From a virus: a stretch of DNA of 21,924 nucleotides. Every line of letters starts with the position of its first letter. Positions within the stretch are counted from its first letter, which is position 1. Below the pieces are notes generated by a model. The model saw nothing but the letters and a program-made list of their open reading frames with translations. It was not told the origin of the DNA and ran no database searches. The stretch is from positions 1-21,924 of the IMG/VR virus record IMGVR_UViG_3300047172_000283; one strand, 5' to 3'. The translations under genes and the position numbers were made by a program. Of this stretch, positions 14,651 through 21,924 are shown piece after piece.

Positions 14651-15901
14651 ATGGACCGCAATATCATTTATCCCGGTAGCATTCCGCTGGATACCGATCT
14701 TCTTTCGCTGAACAAGAACACCATGATCGGCCTAGGATTTCTGGCCCAAGCCGTACTTGGCACAAACACCGTTGCCGACGGCCTGACCTGTCAGCCGACC
14801 AACCCCGCTTCCATGAGTATTGTTATCGGATCGGGCAGCGTAACCCAGTTTTGTCCGGTTGATACTCTGGCCTACGGGTCGATCGCGGCCGATCCCGCAT
14901 ACACGGTCGTGAAGATGGGTATCAACCTAGCGCCAACTGTATTTGCATTGACCGCGCCCTCCAGCGTCGGACAATCGATCAATTATGTTGTCGAGGCTTC
15001 GTTTCAGGAGGCGGATGGCAATCCTGTCGTTCTCCCTTACTACAATGCCAGTAATCCCGCGCAATCATTCAGCGGGCCGTCGAATTCAGGATCCGCGCAA
15101 AATACCACGCGAACCCAACGGGTTCAGTTACAGATCAAACAGGGGCTTCCCGGCAATACCGGCAGTCAAACCACCCCGGCGGCGGATAGCGGGTGGATTG
15201 GTCTTTATCAGGTCACCGTTTCCTATGCCCAGACCCAGGTAACAGCGGACAATATCTCCGTCATTCCGGCCGCGCCATTTTTGCCCTGGAAGTTGCCTTC
15301 GCTACACCCGGGATTCGGTTCCGGTGTCCAGAGCTTTACCAGCAGCGGAAGCTTCACGGTTCCGGCTGGCGTCTCTCAGGTCGAGGTTGAGATTTGGGGC
15401 GCCGGATCGGGGAGTTTCGCGTCGGTCCCGGGATTATCCAGCGGTGGCGGATCGGGAGGCGGATACGCGCGGAAGCTGATTGCAGGTTTGATCCCCGGCG
15501 AGAGCATTCCCGTCACTGTTGGCTCTGGAGGGGCAGCGGGATCTACCGGCGGTGCTGCTGCCAGCTCTGGCGGGGCATCAAGCTTCGGACAATTCGTTAA
15601 CGCGACCGGTGGAAGCCTTAACTATCTTGCGACGACGTCGGCGCCGGAAAACGGCGCAACCCCACCGGGTGTAGGTGTCGGGGGCGACGTAAACTTTACC
15701 GGATCGGCGGGTCAGGCTGGTCTACTCAACCAGGGCGGACTCGGCGGCGGAGCGCCGATGGGCGGGACGCAGAATAGCGGGACGACCGGAAAAGACGGCA
15801 TCTTTCCTGGAGGTGGGGCCGCCGGAGCTGGGACGGGCGCCACGAACTCCGCGTTCGACGGCGCGTCCGGCGCCGGCGGCCTGCTCGTCGTGAGGTGGTA
15901 G
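14651..15901 (+). CDS. Glycine-rich phage tail protein
   Basis: This encodes 416 residues. The N-terminal 220 or so (IIYPGSIPLDTDLLSLNKNT, then TMIGLGFLAQAVLGTNTVAD and a conserved-looking core up to the APFLPWKLPSL linker) match a phage tail protein type I recognise from proteobacterial prophages, probably a baseplate-proximal fiber or hub accessory. After FTSSGSFTVPAGVSQVEVEI (about 237-256) comes a Gly/Ala/Ser-rich C-terminal domain (about 257-412) ending GAGGLLVVRW. Such domains resemble the glycine-rich sandwich tips of receptor-binding proteins, for example the polyglycine-helix adhesin of T-even phages, so host contact is plausible. It starts 30 bases after the I-like gene with only a weak ribosome site. 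Exact function and partner are unknown. Confidence 0.75.
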   Translation: MDRNIIYPGSIPLDTDLLSLNKNTMIGLGFLAQAVLGTNTVADGLTCQPTNPASMSIVIGSGSVTQFCPVDTLAYGSIAADPAYTVVKMGINLAPTVFALTAPSSVGQSINYVVEASFQEADGNPVVLPYYNASNPAQSFSGPSNSGSAQNTTRTQRVQLQIKQGLPGNTGSQTTPAADSGWIGLYQVTVSYAQTQVTADNISVIPAAPFLPWKLPSLHPGFGSGVQSFTSSGSFTVPAGVSQVEVEIWGAGSGSFASVPGLSSGGGSGGGYARKLIAGLIPGESIPVTVGSGGAAGSTGGAAASSGGASSFGQFVNATGGSLNYLATTSAPENGATPPGVGVGGDVNFTGSAGQAGLLNQGGLGGGAPMGGTQNSGTTGKDGIFPGGGAAGAGTGATNSAFDGASGAGGLLVVRW

Positions 15902-15982
15902 CCTGCCGCGGCTAAACGCGTGCCAACCTGATCACCAGGGACCGTCTGTCCTTACCAAAGTCCCTTATTCGATGGGTTATTT
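15902..15982. other. Short intergenic gap
   Basis: This stretch of 81 bases between the glycine-rich tail gene and the adaptor gene has no coding potential. AGGGAC (15937-15942) can pair with GTCCCT (15960-15965) across a 17-base loop, but the stem is short and no T-run follows, so I do not call a terminator. No promoter with convincing -35 and -10 boxes is evident. Confidence 0.5.
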
Positions 15983-16468
15983 ATGTCAACGACCATCAGC
16001 CATGTCTGGAAGCCAAGCAATGCCCGCTTGGTGACGATCGATACTTTCATTCCGGTTCCTCGTGGGACGGCCATGCTGGCGCCGCCTCCCCTGAATTGGC
16101 CGACGAAAGACCCGGGCGATATCCTGGACTATATCCTGGATATCGGACCCGCGATCGTGGGTAACGATGGAGACGGAATCGCAACCCTGTCTGTCAATGT
16201 TTCACCGTCCAACCCTGGCGACCTGGTACTTCAGAGCGCGACGGCGGACGGCTGTCGCGTCGTACTTTGGCTGTCCGAAGGTCAGGCCGGGACGATTTAT
16301 ACGATCACGTTCAGTATAACGACGATCAACGGAAGATCATTGCAGAGAAGCGTCCTCTTGCCGGTGCTTCTTCTGTCCGTCCCCGTGGTTCCACCCAACG
16401 CGCTGATCACGGGAACCGGCGTCGTACTGACTGACCAAAATGGAAATCCGGTCCTGTCAGGCAGTTGA
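15983..16468 (+). CDS. Phage fiber-tail adaptor-like protein
   Basis: This encodes 161 residues. The core has the pattern WPTKDPGDILDYILDIGPAI (about 38-57), then strands IATLSVNVSP, VVLWLSEGQAGTIYTITFSI and RSLQRSVLLPVLLL (about 90-128). This is the style of small immunoglobulin-like proteins encoded before long tail fibers that act as fiber-tail adaptors: a K/D-P-x-x-x-LDY opening, an alternating strand pattern, and a G-G/Q-x-G-T-x-Y-T-hydrophobic turn. The C-terminus (GTGVVLTDQNGNPVLSGS) is Gly/Asn-rich. Its position between the glycine-rich tail protein and the two long fibers fits an adaptor. The ribosome site is weak (GATGGG). The adaptor role is inferred from family style. Confidence 0.6.
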   Translation: MSTTISHVWKPSNARLVTIDTFIPVPRGTAMLAPPPLNWPTKDPGDILDYILDIGPAIVGNDGDGIATLSVNVSPSNPGDLVLQSATADGCRVVLWLSEGQAGTIYTITFSITTINGRSLQRSVLLPVLLLSVPVVPPNALITGTGVVLTDQNGNPVLSGS

Positions 16469-16526
16469 TTCACCCTACTCTGCCTTGATTTCCTATCCGG
16501 ATCACAGAGCCAACTCCTTGGATCAG

Positions 16527-16551
16527 GCTTCCCTAGACGATACCGGGAAGC
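16527..16551 (+). promoter_or_regulatory. Hairpin just upstream of the long tail fiber gene
   Basis: GCTTCCC (16527-16533) pairs perfectly with GGGAAGC (16545-16551) across an 11-base loop. No T-run follows, so it is not a typical intrinsic terminator. The stem ends directly before the probable ribosome site GGAG (16552-16555), 11 bases before the fiber ATG at 16567, so it could modulate fiber translation or stabilise the mRNA 5' of the fiber gene. The function is speculative. Confidence 0.4.
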
Positions 16552-16566
16552 GGAGAATGCGTAGCC

Positions 16567-19500
16567 ATGCCCACAATTGATGAGCTTGCCCCGGCGACTT
16601 CGGCATCTGACATCGACGAGTTCGTCGTCAGCCAGTCGGGCATTGCTCGTAAGATAACACGTGCCCAGATATTGAATGGTGTCCAAACGCAGCTGATGCT
16701 GCCCGCGGGGTCGCTATTGGGCGGTGTCGGTTCCGGAATGGTCACCCCACAGGTCGTTACGGTCGGGCAGAACCTGAGCTTCAACGGGTCCACATTGACG
16801 GCGACGGCGGCTCCGTTCGTCGTTGCGGCCCTTCCGTCCGGAACGGTGCCAGCGACCGGCGATCTCCTGTCCTTGTCGCAAGGCGGCCGTGACGTGTCTG
16901 TGACCTATGGCCAACTTCTAAGCGGCCTTTCGGGCGTTGCGAATATCAACCTCTCACAGGCTCTTGTCACACCAGACGGCGCGGCAGCCGGACAGACGCT
17001 GGGCCAACTGACCGCCAACATGCTGCCCTCATCCGGTGGAACCGTAACCGGAACCCTAACGCTCGCCGAATCCCCCATCGCTTCCGGACATGCGGCGAAC
17101 AAGGCCTATGTGGATCAGCAGGTCGTCGCCACTTTGCCGCTAAACGGCGGCTCGATGTCGGGGATACTGACGCTCTCAGGAACGCCGCAGCATCCGCTCG
17201 ATTCCGCCACAAAGGCATACGTGGATTCAATCGCTGCGAGTATGCTGCCGATCGGTGGTGGCTCCGTTTCCGGTGCTCTGCTTTTGGGAGCCGACCCAAC
17301 TGTTTCGCTACAGGCGTCCACGAAACACTATGCCGATCTGAAGTTGTCGCGGACAGGCGATACGCTGTCGGGCGTATTGACACTTGCCGCGGACCCGGTG
17401 TCCGCTCTGCAGGCAGCCACAAAAAGCTATGTCGATACAGAGGTATCCACTTCTCTACCGCAATCCGGCGGGACGTTGACAGGCGGCTTGTTTCTGGCAG
17501 CAGATCCCATCAGCAGCGCACAGGCCGCCACCAAGCAATATGTCGATCAGCGCGTGCTGCGAACAGGCGATACGCTGACGGGCGCCTTGATCCTCGCAGG
17601 CGATCCATTGGTGGCGTCGCAAGCGGCCACGAAGAACTACGTGGATACGCAAGCTGCCGGCTCGCTCCCACGATCGGGGGCCTCGATGACCGGCGCTTTG
17701 CTGCTGGCTTCCGACCCATCGGCGCCTCTACAGGCCAGTACGAAGCAGTACGTCGATCTACACGTCATGCGCAATGGCGACACGCTGACCGGCGCTCTGT
17801 ACTTGGCGTCGAACCCGACGGCCGCGACGCAGGCAGCCACCAAGCAATATGTAGACAATCAGGTCGCGACGGGCATAACCGCTGGGGGCGGTACCTTCAC
17901 CGGACCGGTGGTACTGGCAGCGGACCCGACGGTGCCAACCCAGGCAGCCACGAAGCACTATGCCGACGCTAGGGTGCTGCGGACGGGCGATACCCTCAGT
18001 GGTGCCCTTATCCTGGCGGCCGATCCGGTGGCCGCCGCTCAAGCCGCAACGAAGAACTACGTGGATACGCAGGTACTGGCGTTGTTGCCGCGATCCGGCG
18101 GCAGTCTTGCCGGGTCTCTTACGCTGAACGCAGATCCAACGAGTTCCGGCCAAGCCGCGACAAAGCACTATGTCGATACGCAGGTTGGCACGGCGCTGCC
18201 TTTGTCGGGTGGGTCCCTGGCGGGATCGCTATCGTTGGCCGCGGGACCAACGGCACCGCTGCACAGCGCCACCAAACAGTATGTTGATGGCCAGGTCGCG
18301 ACGTCCTTGTCCTGTTCGGGCGGCACGGTGACCGGGACATTAACGCTCGCGGGCCTACCAACGATGCCCTTGCAGGCAGCCACAAAGTCATACGTCGATG
18401 CGAACCCCAATTCCGCGGGCGTCATCAACGTGATGCTGCCACCCTACGGTGCCAAGATGGACGGGGTGACGGACGACACCGCCGCATTCAAAGCGGCCTA
18501 CCTTGCAGCTGCTAACGGTGCCACGATCTATGTGCCAAATGGCACGACAGTCATTCAGCAGCCAGGGTCCTGGGGGATATCTCTCACGAAACGGGTGAAG
18601 TGGCAGGTTGACGGAACCGTTCTGGCAGATGGGACACCGCTTGGCGCATCGATCCCGAGCGGCGGGGCGCCGGCGGCTGTTACATTGCCCGGAATGGTCA
18701 CAGGCAGCACTCAGACCGGTCTGACGACGTCGCAAGCGGGATCGCAAATCACCGACTTCGCGGTCAATCAATCGTCTTATATCGTTAGTCATAACGGTGG
18801 GACAAACGGCACCGTCATCGCCAACGTCCGGGCCGACACCATCATTTACGGCAGCCCCGGGAATTATGTTTGGGGCGGACTAGACCGCCTTGTCTGGACG
18901 GGAACCCAGACCCCCACGGCGGCGACACCTGCTCAACATGTCGGCCGCTACATTCAGACCCTTCGGCAATCGGCGTCGACCGGATCCAGCGGTCAGTTTC
19001 TGCCGCAACCGCAACTTTGGGCCGCATGCATCGAATATCGGGACACGACAGGCGAACCGTCCAGTGTGACGAATGCGTCACTCACGACCGAAATGGATTG
19101 GTTCGGGAATGGTCTGGACGATGCTAACTGCAGAACCATCCAGAGCCTGGTGATCGGCCAGAATAACTTGTCGGGCGCCCCTGTCGAGGTATCGACAGTC
19201 ATCGGGGTTTATCTGGCCGCCGGGTCGTCCGGAAGCGTCAAAACGGTATTAGGCATCGGCACTCCGTTTTCGAATGCCGTACTCGATTCGACTTACGGAC
19301 TTTCGATTAACAACGCGCCGGTTATTAAAATGTCGGCTGGCCAGGCAATCGCCTTCGAGAGCAGCAACAGCAATCGATTACTCTACGACTCTACGACCAA
19401 TACACTCCGTTGGAATCAGGGATCGATTTCCTATGTCGTTGGCAAGGGCATCACGGTTGGATGGGCGGACATCTATTCCGGTTCCGCGACGCTGCCGAAC

Positions 19501-19950
19501 TTTAGCTCGGGAAGCATCAATTTCCTGACGGGTAATTCTCCCTATTCCATCACGCTGCCACCGGCAAATACGGTCGCGGCAGGGACAGGCTTTACCTTCA
19601 CGGTCTCAGGGTCCGGGCCTGTCAGCATATTGCCGAGTGGGGCCGACGGGATCGAGTCCGGCCCGATCGTTTTGCATACGAATGATCGATATCATATCAT
19701 CTCCGATGGAGGGTCATTCTGGCACGAAGTGTTTTGGACGAATGGCGTTTCGCCACGCTTCCTTGGGCCGATGGTTCTGGCGTCCTATTCCGTTGCGAAC
19801 CTGCCCTCAGGCGTGACGGCTGGGGCCAAGGCTTTCGCAACGAATGGCCGGAAGCCGGGTGAGGGCGCCGGGTCCGGTACCGGCGTCGAGGTCTTCTTCG
19901 ATGGCCAGCACTGGATCTCGTCATGCGGTGGAACCGCGGCCGCCTCCTAA
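16567..19950 (+). CDS. Long tail fiber protein with 13 tandem fiber repeats
   Basis: This encodes 1127 residues. Residues 1 to about 120 form an N-terminal domain with two copies of a D-hydrophobic-SQ-x-G motif (D17, D99) shared with the next fiber, presumably for attachment to the tail. Residues about 153-611 hold 13 repeats built around TK-x-Y-V/A-D and LPxSGGTLTG or RTGDTLTG, the phage tail fiber repeat type (Phage_fiber_2-like). Residues about 619-665 carry a pectate-lyase-3-like opening (LPPYGAKMDGVTDDTAAF), but I see no extended beta-helix or catalytic residues after it. The remaining region is Ser/Thr/Gly-rich and beta-like. The end (from about 1079, LPSGVTAGAKAFATNGRKPG and VEVFFDGQHWIS) is a C-terminal motif I recognise from phage tail proteins. 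It would trimerise and recognise the host surface. No intramolecular chaperone is recognised. Confidence 0.88.
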   Translation: MPTIDELAPATSASDIDEFVVSQSGIARKITRAQILNGVQTQLMLPAGSLLGGVGSGMVTPQVVTVGQNLSFNGSTLTATAAPFVVAALPSGTVPATGDLLSLSQGGRDVSVTYGQLLSGLSGVANINLSQALVTPDGAAAGQTLGQLTANMLPSSGGTVTGTLTLAESPIASGHAANKAYVDQQVVATLPLNGGSMSGILTLSGTPQHPLDSATKAYVDSIAASMLPIGGGSVSGALLLGADPTVSLQASTKHYADLKLSRTGDTLSGVLTLAADPVSALQAATKSYVDTEVSTSLPQSGGTLTGGLFLAADPISSAQAATKQYVDQRVLRTGDTLTGALILAGDPLVASQAATKNYVDTQAAGSLPRSGASMTGALLLASDPSAPLQASTKQYVDLHVMRNGDTLTGALYLASNPTAATQAATKQYVDNQVATGITAGGGTFTGPVVLAADPTVPTQAATKHYADARVLRTGDTLSGALILAADPVAAAQAATKNYVDTQVLALLPRSGGSLAGSLTLNADPTSSGQAATKHYVDTQVGTALPLSGGSLAGSLSLAAGPTAPLHSATKQYVDGQVATSLSCSGGTVTGTLTLAGLPTMPLQAATKSYVDANPNSAGVINVMLPPYGAKMDGVTDDTAAFKAAYLAAANGATIYVPNGTTVIQQPGSWGISLTKRVKWQVDGTVLADGTPLGASIPSGGAPAAVTLPGMVTGSTQTGLTTSQAGSQITDFAVNQSSYIVSHNGGTNGTVIANVRADTIIYGSPGNYVWGGLDRLVWTGTQTPTAATPAQHVGRYIQTLRQSASTGSSGQFLPQPQLWAACIEYRDTTGEPSSVTNASLTTEMDWFGNGLDDANCRTIQSLVIGQNNLSGAPVEVSTVIGVYLAAGSSGSVKTVLGIGTPFSNAVLDSTYGLSINNAPVIKMSAGQAIAFESSNSNRLLYDSTTNTLRWNQGSISYVVGKGITVGWADIYSGSATLPNFSSGSINFLTGNSPYSITLPPANTVAAGTGFTFTVSGSGPVSILPSGADGIESGPIVLHTNDRYHIISDGGSFWHEVFWTNGVSPRFLGPMVLASYSVANLPSGVTAGAKAFATNGRKPGEGAGSGTGVEVFFDGQHWISSCGGTAAAS
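17023..18399 (+). repeat. Array of 13 fiber repeats with alternating 37/33-residue period
   Basis: The lysine codon before each Y-V/A-D motif lies at 17101, 17212, 17323, 17422, 17533, 17632, 17743, 17842, 17953, 18052, 18163, 18274 and 18385. Spacings are therefore 111, 111, 99, 111, 99, 111, 99, 111, 99, 111, 111 and 111 bases. The 99-base steps are exactly those with a charged R-T/N-GDTL hinge; the 111-base steps have a longer LPxSGG-type hinge. The middle thus forms 210-base (70-residue) super-repeats, a signature of duplication of two-unit blocks. Confidence 0.9.
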
Positions 19951-20052
19951 CGCCACTTGGTTTGATCCCGGCACTCGTGATTCAAAACGGTCTGCCCAAC
20001 ACCTTCACGCTCGCGCTTTCCTGTAAGCGCACCTCTCGAACCGAGATCATAC
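19951..20052. other. Intergenic gap between the two fiber genes
   Basis: This stretch of 102 bases contains no convincing gene: the overlapping frame opening at 19923 is unlike a phage protein and begins inside the fiber. No hairpin followed by a T-run is visible, so I see no terminator, and no clear promoter. A weak GAG-type ribosome site lies about seven bases before the next ATG. Confidence 0.5.
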
Positions 20053-21924
20053 ATGCCAACTATATCGCAATTGCCCGCGGCAGGTCCTATCTCGGCGGCC
20101 GATGAAGTTCCAATCAGTCAGGGAGGATCCGTTTGTGCCGTATCGGTCGGTGCTCTTCTGGCCTCAACGCAGCCAGCGATTATCGTGGCTTCGCCGTCCA
20201 TTCTCGGCAGGATCAGCATCGGATCAGGCGGACCAGAGCAGGTCGATCTCGGGATCGGCCTGAGTCTTTCTAGCGGGACAATGGTTGCGGATGGTTTGGA
20301 CCATGGGGATTTTCCGGTCGCGCCGAGCCTTGCCGTATCCTCCGATCTGGTCATTTCGAATCAGGGCAGTCCGATGCTGATGCAGGCATCCCTGCTGCGC
20401 GGACTGTTTTCCGCCGGTGCCAATGTCGCGATAGATCCAAATGGAACCATCTCCACGACAGCCATCGGGACGGTAACCGGCACAGTTGAATCGGGTAATT
20501 CAATTGGTGAACTGCAAGTTGTCTCTAGTCTGTCAACACAGGATCTGGTCGCGGTCAGCCACGCAGGCTCCGACTATGCCATCGCGTACGGCAATTTCCT
20601 GGGTGGCGTGACGATCGATCAGGCGCCCGCCGCCGGCCCCGCCAGCAACGCCGACACGCTCTGGGTTGCCCAGGGTAGCAATGTCATGGCCAGCCAGACA
20701 TTCAGCGCCATCTGGGTGTGGCTGGCCAATAGTTTGCCGACCTATAAATTGCCAGTGGTTGAAATCACCACCAATACAAACCTCGATACCACCGTTCATA
20801 ACGGCCGCATCCTGGTGTGCAGCCAGCCCGTCACGCTGTCCCCCCTGACCGGTAACATGGGCAGCGGATTTCAGTGTTCAGTGATGAACGCCAGTACGGG
20901 TAACGTAACGCTCGGGTCAGGCTTTGTGAGTTCCAGCGGCAGCCTGATCTTGCCGCCCTGGCAATCGGCGATACTGTCGTGCGCCACTTACTCCGGCGGA
21001 ACAATCGCCTTCGCGGCGATGCCGGGAGCGGCTTCCACGACCGCGCTTCCAGGTCAGGCCGGAAGCCTCGCCAGCACAGGCATCACATCCACAACGATAT
21101 CCGTGTCTTGGCAGGCGCCGTCCACCGGCGGCGTCGTATCATCCTATATTGTCCAACACCGGCTGACTGGCACGACGCCCTGGAGCGGCAGTGCATCGGT
21201 GACGGGTTCGACAGCGTACCAACTCACCGCGCTGCAACCTGCAACAAGCTATGACATCTCTGTCCAGACGCAGAACGCCACCGGGATTGGCGCCACGTCG
21301 ACGATCCTGACCGTCGCGACAACCGCCGCGATACAGGCGACAGTTCCGGCGCAGGTCATCGGTCTCACGGCAACCCCGACCTCCAGCAGCGCCATTCAGC
21401 TCAATTGGTCTGGCCAGACAGGGGCCACGGCCGCGACGAACTTCACCATCCAATACAGGATCACCGGTTCCCCCACCTGGACGTCATCTGTGACGGGAGT
21501 CACCGGGACCCAGGACTCCGTAACCGAACTTCAGGCCGCGACCAGCTACGATTTCTCGATCATTGGGGTGAACAGTGCCGGTGCCGGTGCCGTGTCCGCG
21601 ACGGTGACCGCTGTGACATTGGCTGCTTCGGCCTCGGTGAGTTCCATCACCTGGAATCTGGTTCCAGCCGGCCCCTACACGCACGGCAGTGGGGCGATCG
21701 GGCTCAATGCCCACGTCTCGCCGGCGCCCTCGCCGATCCAATTCGGCTTTTCACTATCGGCGTCCGCCCCGCCGTCAAGCTGGACCGCCGCCGTCCTGGT
21801 CAATACCGATCTTTGGGGCGCTTATGTGAATACACCGGCGACGGCCGGCACCTGGTATGCCTGGGCGGAAGGGCTTGACGGGAGCGAGCCAACGGTCAGT
21901 CCGGCCGGGTTCGTGGTGCAATAG
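20053..21924 (+). CDS. Tail fiber protein with two C-terminal fibronectin type III domains
   Basis: This encodes 623 residues, complete, with a TAG at the last bases of the window. The N-terminus (MPTISQLPAAGPISAADEVP and on to LGIGLSLSSGTMVADG) parallels the first fiber. The D-hydrophobic-x-Q-x-G motif recurs around residues 17, 98, 164 and 201. A beta-rich middle (about 240-325) resembles the glue domains of tail proteins. Two FN3 domains follow: about 331-427 (SYDISVQTQNATGIGATS) and about 431-523 (SYDFSIIGVNSAGAGAVS), each with the typical L-x-P/A-A-T-S-Y-D turn. The last 100 residues form a separate beta-rich domain with WTAAVLVNTDLWGAYVNTPA, possibly the receptor-binding tip. FN3 domains are known in phage tail proteins and are thought to bind carbohydrate weakly or serve as spacers. 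The host target is unknown. Confidence 0.85.
   Translation: MPTISQLPAAGPISAADEVPISQGGSVCAVSVGALLASTQPAIIVASPSILGRISIGSGGPEQVDLGIGLSLSSGTMVADGLDHGDFPVAPSLAVSSDLVISNQGSPMLMQASLLRGLFSAGANVAIDPNGTISTTAIGTVTGTVESGNSIGELQVVSSLSTQDLVAVSHAGSDYAIAYGNFLGGVTIDQAPAAGPASNADTLWVAQGSNVMASQTFSAIWVWLANSLPTYKLPVVEITTNTNLDTTVHNGRILVCSQPVTLSPLTGNMGSGFQCSVMNASTGNVTLGSGFVSSSGSLILPPWQSAILSCATYSGGTIAFAAMPGAASTTALPGQAGSLASTGITSTTISVSWQAPSTGGVVSSYIVQHRLTGTTPWSGSASVTGSTAYQLTALQPATSYDISVQTQNATGIGATSTILTVATTAAIQATVPAQVIGLTATPTSSSAIQLNWSGQTGATAATNFTIQYRITGSPTWTSSVTGVTGTQDSVTELQAATSYDFSIIGVNSAGAGAVSATVTAVTLAASASVSSITWNLVPAGPYTHGSGAIGLNAHVSPAPSPIQFGFSLSASAPPSSWTAAVLVNTDLWGAYVNTPATAGTWYAWAEGLDGSEPTVSPAGFVVQ

Noticed and set aside
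15937-15965. Possible terminator hairpin after the glycine-rich tail gene
   Set aside because: The stem is only 6 bp, the loop is 17 bases, and no T-run follows.
17023-18399. CRISPR-like or satellite DNA repeat
   Set aside because: The periodicity is in codons of a single open frame with protein-level conservation of TK-x-Y-V-D and varied nucleotides. There are no spacers or identical direct repeats.
20053-21924. Diversity-generating retroelement target at the fiber C-terminus
   Set aside because: No reverse transcriptase, template repeat or adenine-biased variable region is visible in the window. The C-terminus is FN3 plus a beta domain, not a C-type lectin. Sequence beyond the window could change this.
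1-21924. Tailocin (phage-tail-like bacteriocin) or gene transfer agent
   Set aside because: Terminase, portal, scaffold-like and capsid genes are present next to the tail genes, which argues against a tailocin. The contractile tail and gene order do not match the siphovirus-like alphaproteobacterial gene transfer agent.

Overview
The window is about 22 kb of one continuous late-gene (structural) module of a tailed phage with a contractile tail (myovirus morphology), most likely a prophage. Every gene I accept lies on the + strand, and most neighbours are a few bases apart or overlap, as in a single long late operon. The Mu/P2-style baseplate set and the style of the fiber proteins suggest an alphaproteobacterial host, possibly Acetobacteraceae. 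That host call rests on resemblance remembered from such prophages and is weak. No integrase, repressor, lysis gene, tRNA, CRISPR array or insertion sequence is visible.

Layout. Positions 1-2.5 kb hold DNA packaging: the 3' part of the large terminase, cut by the window edge, and the portal. Positions 2.5-6.5 kb hold head and neck: a small scaffold-like protein, the major capsid protein, a small beta-rich protein, three connector/terminator candidates and a 49-residue protein of unknown role. Positions 6.5-9.9 kb hold the tail shaft: sheath, tube, a tail assembly chaperone made in two forms by a programmed -1 frameshift, and a very short protein in the tape-measure position. Positions 9.9-14.6 kb hold the baseplate in the order U-, X-, D-, V-, W-, J- and I-like. 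Positions 14.6-21.9 kb hold host-recognition proteins: a glycine-rich tail protein, a fiber-tail adaptor, a 1127-residue fiber with 13 tandem repeats, and a 623-residue fiber ending in two fibronectin type III domains.

How it works together. Terminase and portal would fill the head, the neck proteins close it, and the chaperone and tape-measure candidate guide polymerisation of tube and sheath on the baseplate hub and spike. The fibers bind the host and trigger contraction.

Most notable points. (1) A textbook -1 frameshift cassette: the heptamer GGGAAAC in the correct register, a 6-nt spacer, and a perfect 10-bp stem whose loop contains the zero-frame stop. (2) A 283-residue protein where a tape measure of more than 500 residues would be expected. 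(3) A fiber repeat array whose spacing alternates strictly 37/33 residues in its middle. (4) Two consecutive fibers that share an N-terminal domain of about 120 residues but have unrelated C-termini. I did not find evidence for a wholly new type of system. The window reads as a complete-looking virion module with these unusual details.
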